Source: Trichaptum fuscoviolaceum
Taxonomy: Eukaryota > Basidiomycota > Agaricomycetes > Hymenochaetales > Trichaptaceae
NCBI GenBank assembly: GCA_910574455.1
Contig: CAJSYZ010000001.1
Span: 4,385,424 to 4,449,423 of the forward strand
DNA: 64,000 nucleotides
Direction of reading: 5' to 3'
Part shown: in pieces, positions 20,948 through 31,631 of the stretch
How positions within the stretch are numbered: position 1 is the stretch's first letter
How the letters are laid out: every line of letters starts with the position of its first letter
Translations under genes and position numbers: made by a program
The notes under the pieces: model-generated
The model's input: the letters and a program-made list of their open reading frames with translations, nothing else
The model's database searches: none
Told to the model about the DNA's origin: nothing

Positions 20948-22386
20948 TTACGCAATTGTACGGTTGGCGTTAACGTAGCCTGTCCCGAAGCAAGAGAAAA
21001 CAAGTTGCGTTGAGGTCGGATCGTCGTTATCTGCCGGGACAATTTTAAATGACGTCCCGAAGAAGTCCCGAACATCTCGTAAAAACTGAATGCTGTACAA
21101 AAAATATGTTAGAATTTTTTTTCGAAGGACGAAGTCGGTACAGCTTACGTTCGTGCTGTCGGTTCACCCATACGACACCGTCCTATGTCTTCGCTACCAA
21201 GGACCATAAAAAGGAGGACGAAAATCTGATGCTCTCGATCGACACAGCCACCTTTCTCAATTTCAGATAGCAATGTCCTGGAAGCAAGGAGAGCGGTATC
21301 TTCAGGCGCCCCCCCTGGTACCGAGACAGCTTCGGAGCAGTGTATGGCACCTGTCGTCGATTCGGCTAGGAGGGATATAGCGTATCCGGGTGATCTAGGT
21401 GTCGCAAAACCCTCATTAAGGGACGTATTTCATTTACACGAGAAAATGCCTTACTTTCCGCTGTCTTCGCCCTTGTACACGTCTGAATACAAGTAGATGT
21501 CGGGGATATAGCGATTGAGAACGGAACGCGCTGCGTCAATCATACGGTTCGATATCTGAGGGCTGACACGAACTGCATGCCTACGGACATGTAGGTGCTA
21601 AGGGGACTGTGAAGGAAAAAAAATTGGAGCTAACTCACGCGATGCCCCTTATCCGCTTTATTTTTCCCGGGTCCACAAAGTTCAAGGTTTTAACTTGTTT
21701 GACTATAGGACAGAGAAACTGGACTTCGCCACCTCCCAGAGGTGGAGAACCTCGTTTCTTGATCTAATGAACAATGAACATGAGTGCTTCAGACAACAAG
21801 TTTAGTTCAAAGGATACGTACCCGGAGCTCTAGCCCTTCCGAGATTCCAAAAAGTTGAAGGTGAGGTAGAGTGACTGTACGGATCAGGTCCACGGACAGG
21901 TCCTTGTCGTCCGTTGTAATTCCCTTGAGTGTGAGATTCATCGGCTTTTTCGAGAAAGGAGCGAGCATGACAAGAGGTTCGAGGAAGTAGCCGACTGAGC
22001 GAGACAGCGGGCAATCATGTGTAATATTTCCTCCGATTATGACGCCGGGCTTAACGAGGACAGCGGTACCTACCAAATCTTCTCAGAATAGCTTCTATCT
22101 AGAACAAATGGTATTCGAACCAGTATATGAAATCTCAATGACCGTGCCATTCGTAACTTTCTCCAACAGCCTCAGTAGGCTTGCTTCGAAGTCTACATAC
22201 AACACTTTCCGTGAGATTCCGCTCGTCAAATATTTTCTACATCCCCATACCTCGAAGACCAGGATTCTTATCATCTGAGCGTATCTTCTCTATTCGCACA
22301 GGCTTCCCGCTGAGAATTGACAGCACAAGACGTGTCCTGAAGTGAGTATGGCCGCTGAATTTGAGAAGCGAGCCCTGTTGTGCCAT
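20948..22386 (-). CDS. RCL1: RCL1, RNA 3'-phosphate cyclase-like rRNA processing factor
   Basis: RCL1 acts in the nucleolar small-subunit processome with BMS1 during 18S rRNA maturation. Despite the cyclase fold it lacks cyclase activity in yeast. The ATG at 22386 gives MAQQGSLLKFSGHTHFRTRL and RIEKIRSDDKNPGLR, then an intron. The middle exon reads VLVKPGVIIGGNITHDCPLS, SIGYFLEP-like SVGYFLEPLVMLAPFSKKP and DLSVDLIRTVTLPHLQLFG. The 3' exons carry the conserved end GTGYVNANRTIA with the stop at 20948. Length and order fit the roughly 370-400 residue family. It is head to head with UBA3, 281 bases between the ATGs, with a TGCCAGTG palindrome in the shared promoter. Confidence 0.9.
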
Positions 22387-22553
22387 CACAAAGAGTTTAA
22401 GATTTCTAAACAATTAGGTTCCTTCGTCTATTTCGTAGGTGTCTTTGATGTGAAGCAAAGGTAGATGGGACAGGGACATGGAGGGGAGAGAGCAAGATTT
22501 TTGCGGGACGAAAACAAACTTTTAGACACTAAATTTACCAAATTTGGCATTAC

Positions 22554-22581
22554 GTGCCAGTGCCAGCCTGAGTGCCAGTGG
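22554..22581. promoter_or_regulatory. TGCCAGTG palindrome cluster in the RCL1/UBA3 promoter
   Basis: GTGCCAGTGCCAGCCTGAGT followed by GCCAGTGG. Three half-sites lie between two divergent start codons. The same motif with the CCTGA core recurs at 51019-51058 and in the repeats at 2070 and 4725. Confidence 0.35.
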
Positions 22582-22667
22582 ACCCTGACGTCCGCCTGCC
22601 TTCGCCCACTGGCATCAAGCAGAGTCAACTCTGCCCCTTTGTCGCGACTACGAACACGAAATTTGCG

Positions 22668-24350
22668 ATGAATCTCAATGGCGATGTCAGATTTATCGAC
22701 TGGCCTAACCGGTACTACCATATAGACCAAGTGCTGGACAAGCCAGGGCCACGGACGGATGAGGGCTTCAGCGCAGGTGAAGTGGTAAGCATCTACGCGT
22801 CTTGCTGTAAGGCGTGAGGACAGACTTGCGCTCTACAGGTCAAAGACTTTCTACGAAACCAATGCAAGATTCTTGTTATCGGAGCAGGTGGTCTAGGCTG
22901 TGAGATATTGGCCAATCTTGCCTTGACTGGCTTCAAAGATATACATGTCATCGACATGGACACCATCGACATTAGCAATCTAAACCGACAATTTCTATTT
23001 CGGTACGAGATGTATTCTCCAGATCGAAACAAAACTAATGTGAAATAAAGTCAGAAAGATGTCGGAAAGCCGAAGGCGATCTGTGCTGCAGAGTACGTTA
23101 TGAAGAGGGTACCAGGAGTCATTGTTACTCCGTGAGTGCATATATTTCATTAAATGACAATCTATTCATTATGAAACTCAGATACTTTGGAAAGATCCAA
23201 GATAAAGATGAAGAGTATTACATGCAATTCAACATAATCATCTGTGGTCTTGACTCGGTGGAAGCGCGTCGGTGGATTAACGCCACATTAGTTGCGATGG
23301 TGGACGAGGAGAACCCAGATAGCCTGAAACCTTTAATCGATGGAGGAACTGAAGGTGAGTATGACTGCTCTGAAGACTAAAGTGTAGAATGTGGCCATTG
23401 ACTCCGATGGCATCCAGGTTTCCGTGGCCAGGCTCGAGTCATCCTTCCTACAATCTCCTCTTGTTACGAATGCTCACTAGATATGCTCAATAAACCAACC
23501 GCCTTCCCGATCTGCACAATTGCCAATACACCTCGCCTACCAGAACACTGTATAGAATGGGCCTCTGTGTTAGAATGGCCCAAAGTGCATGGAGGTTTGC
23601 GTTCTTTCACTTTACTTAAATTTCTGAATTATTGACTAGGTGTACAGACAAGAAGCTAGATACAGATGATCCTGAACATATTGGCTGGTTATATGCCACT
23701 GCATCTGCCCGGGCTAAGGAGTTCAATATCGAGGGTGTGACATGGTCCTTAACCCAGGGCGTAGTGAAGAACATTATTCCCGCTATTGCATCTACAAATG
23801 CAATTATCGCAGGTTTGTGAACCCCAATACATGAATCGTGTCCAATACTCATTATTGCATACTAGCTTCATGTTGCAACGAAGCATTCAAGATCGCGACC
23901 TCTTCTGCGCCTTACCTCGACAACTACTTCATGTATATTGGGACTGATGGAGTGTATTCGTACACCTTTAAGCATGAACGTCGTGAAGATTGCCCAGTAT
24001 GTGGCGGTAAGTCCATGGCAATTGAGGTCGGAAAGGAGTGGACTGTCGATAGATTAATCGAAATGCTCGTGGAGCGACAAGACATGTACGCCCGTCGTTC
24101 TTCAAGTCTGGTACCTTTATACTCACTAATCATCTTAACTATTAGACAAGTGAAAAAACCGTCATTAGCGACGACAAAAGCCGATGGTACAACGGTCAAT
24201 ATTTATCTTCAGGGACCGAAGTCGCTTGAGGAAGCTACGCGTCCAAACCTCGAGAAGAAAGTCGCAGACTTCGTAGAGGAGGGTGGGCACATCATTGTCA
24301 CTGCAACCACCCTACCGCTGAGTCTCGATCTTGTTGTTAGCTATGTATAG
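22668..24350 (+). CDS. UBA3: UBA3, catalytic subunit of the NEDD8-activating enzyme
   Basis: UBA3 with ULA1/APPBP1 adenylates NEDD8/Rub1 and passes it to UBC12, which drives cullin neddylation. The start chosen is ATG 22668 ([20 protein letters not shown]). An in-frame upstream ATG at 22572 would add 32 residues lacking in the family. Then come [20 protein letters not shown] (nucleotide loop) and [20 protein letters not shown]. CxxC zinc ligands are seen in [11 protein letters not shown] and REDCPVCGG. The active-site cysteine lies in [20 protein letters not shown], followed by [20 protein letters not shown]. The C-terminus is the ubiquitin-like E2-binding domain, ending [15 protein letters not shown]. 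At least six short introns. All key residues are present, so it should be active. Confidence 0.93.
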
Positions 24351-24429
24351 ATGTAGATGTATTTTAAATCTAAAAGGGAACATCGTTGAATCTGCAAGGT
24401 CTGGCGTGGATAGGCTGCAGACATTGAGA

Positions 24430-27400
24430 TCAAAATCCTCCAATTCTCTTTTTCACAGGTTTCTTTTTCGCAGTGGCGGCGGGTCTTCCTCCAAATGGAC
24501 CCGGAAGGACTTGAGTATTCATCATGAGTGGCTGGGACGAAGGTGTTTCATTCACTAGGGTTAGCTGCGAAGAGCCAAACGTCGGCTGTATCTGAGTTTT
24601 GCTACGTGCAATGGTGGGAACTTTAACAGGCTGAGTACTTGCCAACGTTTTCGCCGCAACGATCGTTGGAGGAGCCTGGCTCTGCGTTGGGCGCTGCGTC
24701 GCATCATTGGAATATTCAGTCGCAGCTCGCCGCATGCGTCCCCTACGTTCGGCTTGCAGTTGCAAATGGAACTGTGACTGTGCCTCCGTCCCATCCAGGT
24801 CATACGGATCAACGTAGTTGTATTCCCGTGGATTATCGCCAACAGTCCACTCGGAGAGAAGCAGCCGCACGCCGAGGGGCATCTCCACATCCTGGTCTTC
24901 TTCCTCTGTTAGAGGCTCGGGGACAGGCGTACGCTCCTTGTAGTGGCTCTTACCATCTTTGTTGACGGGGCGTAAATACGAGAAGGAAACTGGCGGAGGC
25001 TCTTTCTGTGATAGTGACAACTGTTCGGTCGCTTTAGTGAGTAGAGCGGAAGGTTCTTGTTCCAATTCAGTTGCTTGCGCCGAGACCTGCCCCTGGCCCG
25101 GTAATTCGCTTTTGATAGTAGTGGGGCTGTAAACGTCCATGGAAAGTGCGAGGTCCAGTGCTAATTGTTCACGGGCCATAGTTTCCTTATGATCCGCGAC
25201 AGGATTCTCCTCCTCCCTTACTACCTCGTACAGGTCAAGCTTTTCAGTATTAAAGACGTTGTCAAGATCCCCAAAATCATTTGGAGCAAGCCTCTTCAGA
25301 TAGTCTAAGGCATTAGCATGCCACGCGGCTTTGCTCTGAACGTTCCTCGCGGGTAGTTTCCCTTGTCGCCTGGCTCGGTATCCCCTTGTGGAGTCAAGTG
25401 CACTTCCTGTTAAGAAATCTGCGCGAGCTTCATGTAGAGGGTTTTCTCCGGATCCAAACGCAATGTCATATCTAGGAGCGCTCAGTGCCTGTGTCGAAAG
25501 GTGAAGCTACTGAGGAAGACCTACAAAGTATGCATATGATCACCCGCATTTTCTGAGTGCTGCCAGAAAGACGACATTCTATCGAGAGTCTCATACACGG
25601 CATCAGGATTTTGATCTTCGATTTCGGCCCTTATGTTGCCAGTTTCTTCGCCGAAGAGGGCTTCATGAGTATAGTGTCAGCATACAAGAAATTAATGGGG
25701 GGAAAAACTGACTAACATTCATACAGATCAGATAAGTCCAATTGAACGTACTCCCTTGCGCCCATCGTCCCATAATCCGGCTTGAGGGTCTTTGATTTAA
25801 CGTCAAGCGCGACGACATCATCCGACCATTGATACTGGAAAAATGAGTCTGGTTCTTCCTCTTGTCCTCTAGGATTTGGGGCACGGGGATACTCGAACTC
25901 TCTGTGATGAACACTACCTTGCTCGCACATTTCGAACATGCTGAAGGAGTCGACGGGACCTGGTAATCTTGGGTGTCGGATGAATGTTCTACCTACAGCG
26001 GGCAAGCCGTGTAAGATCTGAGGAAGCGCTTGGGACGACATTTCTACTTGTATTGGCTGGTCAATCCCTTTTTTGACAGAAATCACGGTCGAAACATTGT
26101 TATGTTTTGAACTGAGAACCGCGAGCGATGCTGCAAGTGCTTGTAAATTAAACATGCTCTGACCAATTATTTGTTATTACTGACTGTTATCGAGACCAAT
26201 GCTCTGCACCGACAGAGATCTGTCAAACCTTCGGTGGTGTTTCCAGCCCAGCAAAGGGTGCATAGGAAACCTATCATCTATCCAAAGGACCTCGCTTGTC
26301 GTCCCAACACAGTAAATATGATCTATTTCACTTGGGCAGATGGATGTTATCACGTTACGATGGTCTGCAAGAGTGAGGAGATCGATAGATTTTGCAGCGA
26401 ACTACCTCGGAGAAGTATTAATAGCTCGCATGGCATGAAGGTAGATATGGCACATACCCTCGAGTCGAATCTCTTCACTAATTTAGTAGATGACACAATT
26501 CCACCGCACGGAGTATTGTCAGTGCAGATGCGCCAGAAGTCCTCATTGCCATGCTCTGGTTGGATGTATACCGACTTTCTGAGAAGTGTACATGTGAGTA
26601 AATCACTAGAATTAAACCAATTAACCTACATGATCTTACGTTCGCCCTTTTGCGTGCAATGATATACAATGCCCTGATCTGACGCAGCATACAATTCTGC
26701 GGGACTAGATGTAGAGAGGTACATATCCACAATTGTACCTTTGGTATCGACTGCTGGCCGAATAGTGAAAATCTCCGAAAGAGTGATAGGGTGGGAGGCT
26801 GGTTTTGAGGCAGTGGCATATTGACTTTTGATGTCGAAGACGGATACTTCACCGTAGGTACGTACGGCTAAATAATGACCTATGTAGCTGTATAAGTATG
26901 TTGGTGAAACATTAGTGACTCCAGGGCGTACCCTTCCTTGGGATAAGCTGTGTTGCAGGCGATGATGTTGTTAGTTGACATATCGGCGTATTGAACGTTT
27001 TAACAGGCTGTGATCTTGGTTGAAACACAAGTGAGTAGTTCCTTATTTGCACTGGAGAGATATCTGAAAGGCGTATGAGCGACTACACATGCTATAAAAT
27101 GGAACAATGTACTTAAATCTCTTCCAACGTCACCCATAGGGAAAGCTAAGAGGAAGCCTCTCTTCCTTTTGTCGTTTTGAAAGTAAGACAATGCAGAGAG
27201 TGTATTCCCTTGATAAGGATCATATGAAGCACGGCTTTTCGCGATGGAGTCGTCGAAGTCCAGTTCGTCCTGGATAAGCTCGAAGCCAATATCGACATCG
27301 GGGTGATAAGTCCTCAAATATTTAGCCTGAAGAGCCGGTTTAGCTACATAAATAGCAGTTTTGAACGTTTACTAACTCCTTGCTCAGCTCGTTGGTGTAG

Positions 27401-27741
27401 ACCAATGCCAGCGTTCGAGATACTTTTGGGTCGCGTATGAGGAAAGATTTTGGCCGCTTCGCCTGCATGGCGAACTCGAGGAGCTGCAGACGACGGTAAG
27501 TACATGACGACAAAGTTATGCATGAACCTGAAGAATTCTTACAATTCTTCTGACTCTGGGCGAACTCCCATTGAAAGCAATCTCCAGTCTTGGCCAATGT
27601 AGCAGCAGTAAGACCGCCGTGGTCTACTACGGGATAATTCGTCCAATTTCCTGCTTCCCTGGAGGTCGCCTTGCTTTTCTTCTGGCCCTTTTGAGCTGAG
27701 CTTCCTGAAGATGTCTTAGATATTGCTGGCCAAAATTCCAT
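24430..27741 (-). CDS. RRN6-like RNA polymerase I core-factor subunit (probable)
   Basis: A large multi-exon minus-strand gene, probably 850-1000 residues. The proposed ATG at 27741 gives MEFWPAISKTSSGSSAQKGQ and later YPVVDHGGLTAATLAKTGD. Middle exons read like a beta-propeller: RPKSFLIRDPKVSRTLALVY, AVRTYGEVSVFDIKSQYAT, DQGIVYHCTQKGE and SVYIQPEHGNEDFWRICTDN. Next are FEMCEQGSVHHREFEYP and a helical, acidic segment. The last exon is low complexity with a Lys-rich end KKKPVKKRIGGF. The propeller-plus-helical layout and the Lys-rich GF tail fit RRN6/TAF1C, the Pol I core factor subunit that recruits the enzyme to rDNA promoters. I rely on overall pattern, not a decisive motif. It is convergent with UBA3 (79 bases) and head to head with the mitochondrial carrier. 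Confidence 0.5.
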
Positions 27742-27846
27742 TCCATAGAAAAGAGTTTTATGTGTTTGTTTGAGGCGAAGGATAGTGGGCGTTGGATGAC
27801 AACCGAGATCGACGCGAAATACTAGGCGACCGAAAGAGGATGGCCT

Positions 27847-27858
27847 CCAGTGCCAGTG
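27847..27858. promoter_or_regulatory. CCAGTGCCAGTG motif in a divergent promoter
   Basis: Tandem TGCCAGTG half-sites 106 bases upstream of the RRN6-like ATG and about 290 bases upstream of the carrier ATG. Confidence 0.3.
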
Positions 27859-28149
27859 ACGATTCAATTCATTCATTCCATTAGCACTCTGGCACGTACG
27901 GCTACCACGCCCCTTTCTTTTCTTCTGCGTTGAGCGACTCGACGTCAGTAAAAGCATCATCGTAACAACGGCATCAACAAGCTCGTCCAGGTCGTGCCTT
28001 GGCACGAACACTGGACGCAGCAACTCCTTCAAGCTGGCTGAGCTCTATGGATGGAACAGGGTGAAGCTCAGTTCGCTAGCTCCCTTTTTCGCCTTAGTAC
28101 TGAACCATTATATTGATCTAAAGCTCGTCTCAGTCGACATGGACCTCAT

Positions 28150-29594
28150 ATGCTTTCAATGAGACACTTAAGCGTGAGTGAAAGAGGTGGCGAAGAGCGT
28201 TGAAAACAATTCCGACTTGTGTATGTGCTGCAGAAAACAAAGCTGTCGTGTGCGCAATAACTGCAAGCTACATCTCCACATTCGCGGGATATCCGGTATG
28301 CATCGCTGGCATTCATTTACTTCTTGACTTGCTACTGATTTGCTGTCTAGCTTGATTCTTTGAAATCCCGACTTCAAACATCCCGTGTCCCAGTTACCGT
28401 ACCCCGTCTAGCATTACACGTCTACAAGGAAGAGGGCTTGAGAGGTTTCTATCGAGGATTTTGGATACCTCTTGTCACCATTTCGTTTGTCCGTGCGTCA
28501 GCTGGGTCTGCTTGTATCTCACCGCGGACGTCTCGTAAACTTTTAACTGTGTGTAGGAGCCGCGTCGTTCACGATCTATAATGGCACCAAGGAGAGCTTG
28601 AAAGCCCGGAACATTTTTAATCGAGATACATTTCAGCATTCCGCATGCTTAGGTGGCTTGGGAGGAGCAATGGCTGGCGCCTTGATTTCATTCGGGAGTG
28701 CTCGTAAGTTTTGCCTAACTCATACTTTTGCGAGATTTGTCTCAATTTTCGGAATAGCTTTCGAATTGGTTAAGGTTAGCACGGATACCTTGAACCTAAA
28801 ATATCACAAGGCGAACTCATTGTTACTCAGGTTCGTAGACAGCTTGAATACGCCATCGCCGAGAGCAAAGGCATTCGCATCGTGAAACCCCCAGGTACCA
28901 AGCAGGCGGTGCTTGACATTGTGCGGTCCAATGGCTTGAGAGGGCTGTATACAGGGTTTCCCCTGCACCTTTGTACGTCCGAACAACCTATATCTTAATC
29001 CCGATACTGAAGTAATCTTGTGCAGTAAGGGATACGTCTGGGACTGCGTTGTATTTCCTTGAGTATGACGGAATGAGGTATCTTATGGGCCGTCTTCCTT
29101 CCGGCGAGCAAGGGCCGTCCCCTTCATGGCTTCCGCTCCCGCCCTCCATTGTGCCTTTCTTCTGTGGCTCTTTTTCCGGGGTTACTTCATGGGCTCTTAT
29201 CTATCCTCTTGACGTGTAAGTGTCTTCTCTTACCTCAAATTTGATCTCTCTTAATGGAATTATTCCAGAGTTAAAACGAAGGTGCAAACGCGAACTTTGG
29301 CAGGAGAGAAAAAAAGAGGCATTTGGGAAACATTTCATAGGCTTGTACGAGGTAAGATATTGTCCTTCATCCCAACACTGTTTTAGTCGCCATCCTTCTT
29401 ATGCTTCATTAGGTCCCGACCCAGAGAACCCACGGCCCCTCACCGTTGGAATTGCACGCATCTATCGTGGCCTAGGGATCAGTGCGCTCCGAAGCATCAC
29501 CACACATGGTCTACTTTGGACGTTCTTCGATCTGACCGCTGGGTACATCGACCGGCTTCCTTCGGGCAATGCGGGAGACGACCGCCTGGCGTGA
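28150..29594 (+). CDS. Mitochondrial carrier protein (SLC25 family)
   Basis: SLC25 carriers move metabolites across the inner mitochondrial membrane with three repeats of two spans, each marked PxDxxK/R. Repeat 1 gives FAGYPLDSLKSRLQTSR, with EEGLRGFYRGFWIPL. Repeat 2 is degenerate (SAFELVKVRRQ, Pro replaced by Ser) with SNGLRGLYTGFPLHL. Repeat 3 is IYPLDVVKTKVQTRT with IARIYRGLGISALRS. The start is either ATG 28150 or 28159, and the first intron donor is unclear (GTGGCG near 28186 keeps the frame). The stop is at 29594. There are six or more short introns. The substrate cannot be named from these motifs. Confidence 0.85.
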
Positions 29595-29924
29595 CCAGGA
29601 GCTTTGAAGCATTTGTGTCCAAACAGTCGCCATGACTTTGTTGTTTCCGCTCAACTCTAGCAAAACACCCTTGACTCAACCGCTGACTCACGAACAATCT
29701 CATTCTCACTATTTTAGAATTCTTGATACTGAACCCTCTATTTTCTCCCAAGCAACCCAAACACTTGTAGCATTAAGTATCTTAGGTACAAGCAGAAAAT
29801 AATTTAAATATACTTCAATTCGACCCATTGAACCGTTCACTGGTCTAAATGCATTGGATCTGTAATATGTAAAATATGTATAGGAAGTGGATGGTGAAAC
29901 AAAGAAACAGCTTTTCCCCACGCG
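29595..29924. other. Carrier/OGG1 intergenic region
   Basis: AT-rich 3' and promoter DNA. No gene seen. Confidence 0.4.
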
Positions 29925-29954
29925 ACGCGTCGTAAATTGCGGGAATCGACGCGT
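29925..29954. promoter_or_regulatory. Paired ACGCGT (MCB-like) sites before OGG1
   Basis: ACGCGT occurs at 29925-29930 and 29949-29954, each inside a wider CGACGCGTCG palindrome, 25-54 bases before the OGG1 ATG. ACGCGT is the MluI cell-cycle box bound by MBF in ascomycete yeasts, where it drives G1/S expression of replication and repair genes. Use of the same box in this organism is inference. Confidence 0.5.
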
Positions 29955-29978
29955 CGCGCGTTTTCATCGCCATCCACA

Positions 29979-31482
29979 ATGTCGGTCACTATTCCAGCTG
30001 GCTTTCGTGCTCTTGCTTTGTCTCAAAGTCAACTCTCTCTAGCCGCAGTACTGAAGTGTGGCCAATCTTTCCGCTGGTCTGTCTTTCCTTTACCTTCCAT
30101 CTCGACGAAAGACGCCTCATCCAACTCGGTTACCACCGGCACACCAACTCATGAGTACAGATTCTGCCTCAAAGACAGAGTATTATGCCTCAGACAGTCC
30201 TCTGAGATACTCTTCTACAAAGCAGTGCGGCCAAAATCGCATATGCTTGAAACTGAAACGCATGATGGAGGAGAGGACATGGAGAATCTGGCGTTCATTC
30301 GGGATTACTTTCAATTGGACGTCGACCTCGTTAACTTGTATGATTCCTGGAGCAACTGCGACCCAGTTTTCAAAGGGCTTCGTGGACGATTCTTTGGAAT
30401 AAGGATGCTTAGACAAGATCCTTGGGAATGTCTTATGTCGTGAGTTTCAACCAGATTTGAAGGGGTATTCTATTCTAAATAGTGAAGACCACAGGTTCAT
30501 ATGCTCCGCCAATAACAACATCTCACGAATATCTAAGATGGTGCAGAACCTTTGCATTCATTATTCTCCTCTCCTCTTATCGCTGGCGCCTCCATCCGGA
30601 GAAGGTGAACCTCAAGCATATCATCCGTTCCCACCGCCTTCGGTCCTGGCCGCCCCATCCGTTGCACCAAAGCTGCGCGAACTTGGTTTCGGGTACCGGG
30701 CAGATTTCATTCAAAAGACTGCATCAATGCTTATCGAAGAGCATCATACCGACGAAGGGGTTATTAGATATCTTCACGGGCTAAAGAAGATGAGCACTGA
30801 AGATGCGCGGATGGAGCTCCTGAAGTTGATGGGAGTGGGTAGAAAGGTCGCGGATTGTGTTCTGCTCATGAGTATTGACAAGGTAAGAATTCGTTAATTC
30901 TGACAGACTGAGAATCTGAGTTGTTGTCTCGTTTCGCTCACTTATGCTTTTAGGCGGAAGTCGTACCAGTGGATACGCACGTTTACCAGATTGCTGTGAA
31001 ACACTACGGATTGAAAGGCACTCCTGGAAAGGGTACTATGAGCCCCAAACTCTACGAAGCGGTGAACTCAAAGTTGGCAAATATCTGGGGAGCATATGCT
31101 GGATGGGCTCACTCGGTAAGCACTTAATTTCACTTATATCTGCTCAACAAAGCTCATGACAAATTTTCAGGTGCTATTTACGGCGGACTTGAAGTCATTC
31201 TCCACTTACGGCCTACCTTCTCCTTCGCCCTCCGCGTCCCCTGAGAAGGTGCAAAAGCGACGTGCGGCAATGCTTACCCCATCGCCCTCGCCGTCCCCGA
31301 GGAAGAGAAAAGTGGCGAAGGACGAGGAACAGGGACGACTGATACAGCCGTTGTCCGTGGATCATGAGGTGACTGCGTATGCGGAGAGCGATGCCCTAGT
31401 CGAACGCGTGAAGAAGAGAAGGCGAACAATAATCCCCAAAGTACAAGCGCCACATACTACCGAGACAAAAGCCGAATGGTAG
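29979..31482 (+). CDS. OGG1: OGG1, 8-oxoguanine DNA glycosylase/lyase
   Basis: OGG1 excises 8-oxoguanine opposite C and nicks the abasic site (base-excision repair). The ATG at 29979 gives MSVTIPAGFRALALSQSQLS and LKCGQSFRW, the conserved N-terminal GQxFRW. Then FICSANNNISRISKMVQNLC carries the NNNI DNA-contact loop, ELGFGYRADFIQKTA follows, and the helix-hairpin-helix is LLKLMGVGRKVADCVLLMS with the catalytic Lys in GVGRKVADC. The catalytic Asp is in EVVPVDTHVYQIA. The C-terminal extension is basic, with SPSPSPSPRKRKVAK and VKKRRRTIIPK as likely nuclear localisation signals. The stop is at 31482. Four exons or more. Both catalytic residues are intact. Only a TTG lies in frame upstream, so no mitochondrial presequence can be claimed. 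Confidence 0.95.
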
Positions 31483-31631
31483 ACGAAGTGGTACTGTAGC
31501 CATGAAGCACTCTTCATTGATTGATCTTGCATAACTTATTCATATTGTTTATATCGCCACTTGTATTTGTATTTTTTTATCTTGACAACTACAGGTTTTT
31601 TTCATGATTCAGGCAGTGATTATTTAGGAAC

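Noticed and set aside
29937..29978. Arg/Ser-rich N-terminal extension of OGG1 as a mitochondrial presequence
   Set aside because: It would have to start at a TTG. The first ATG is 29979.
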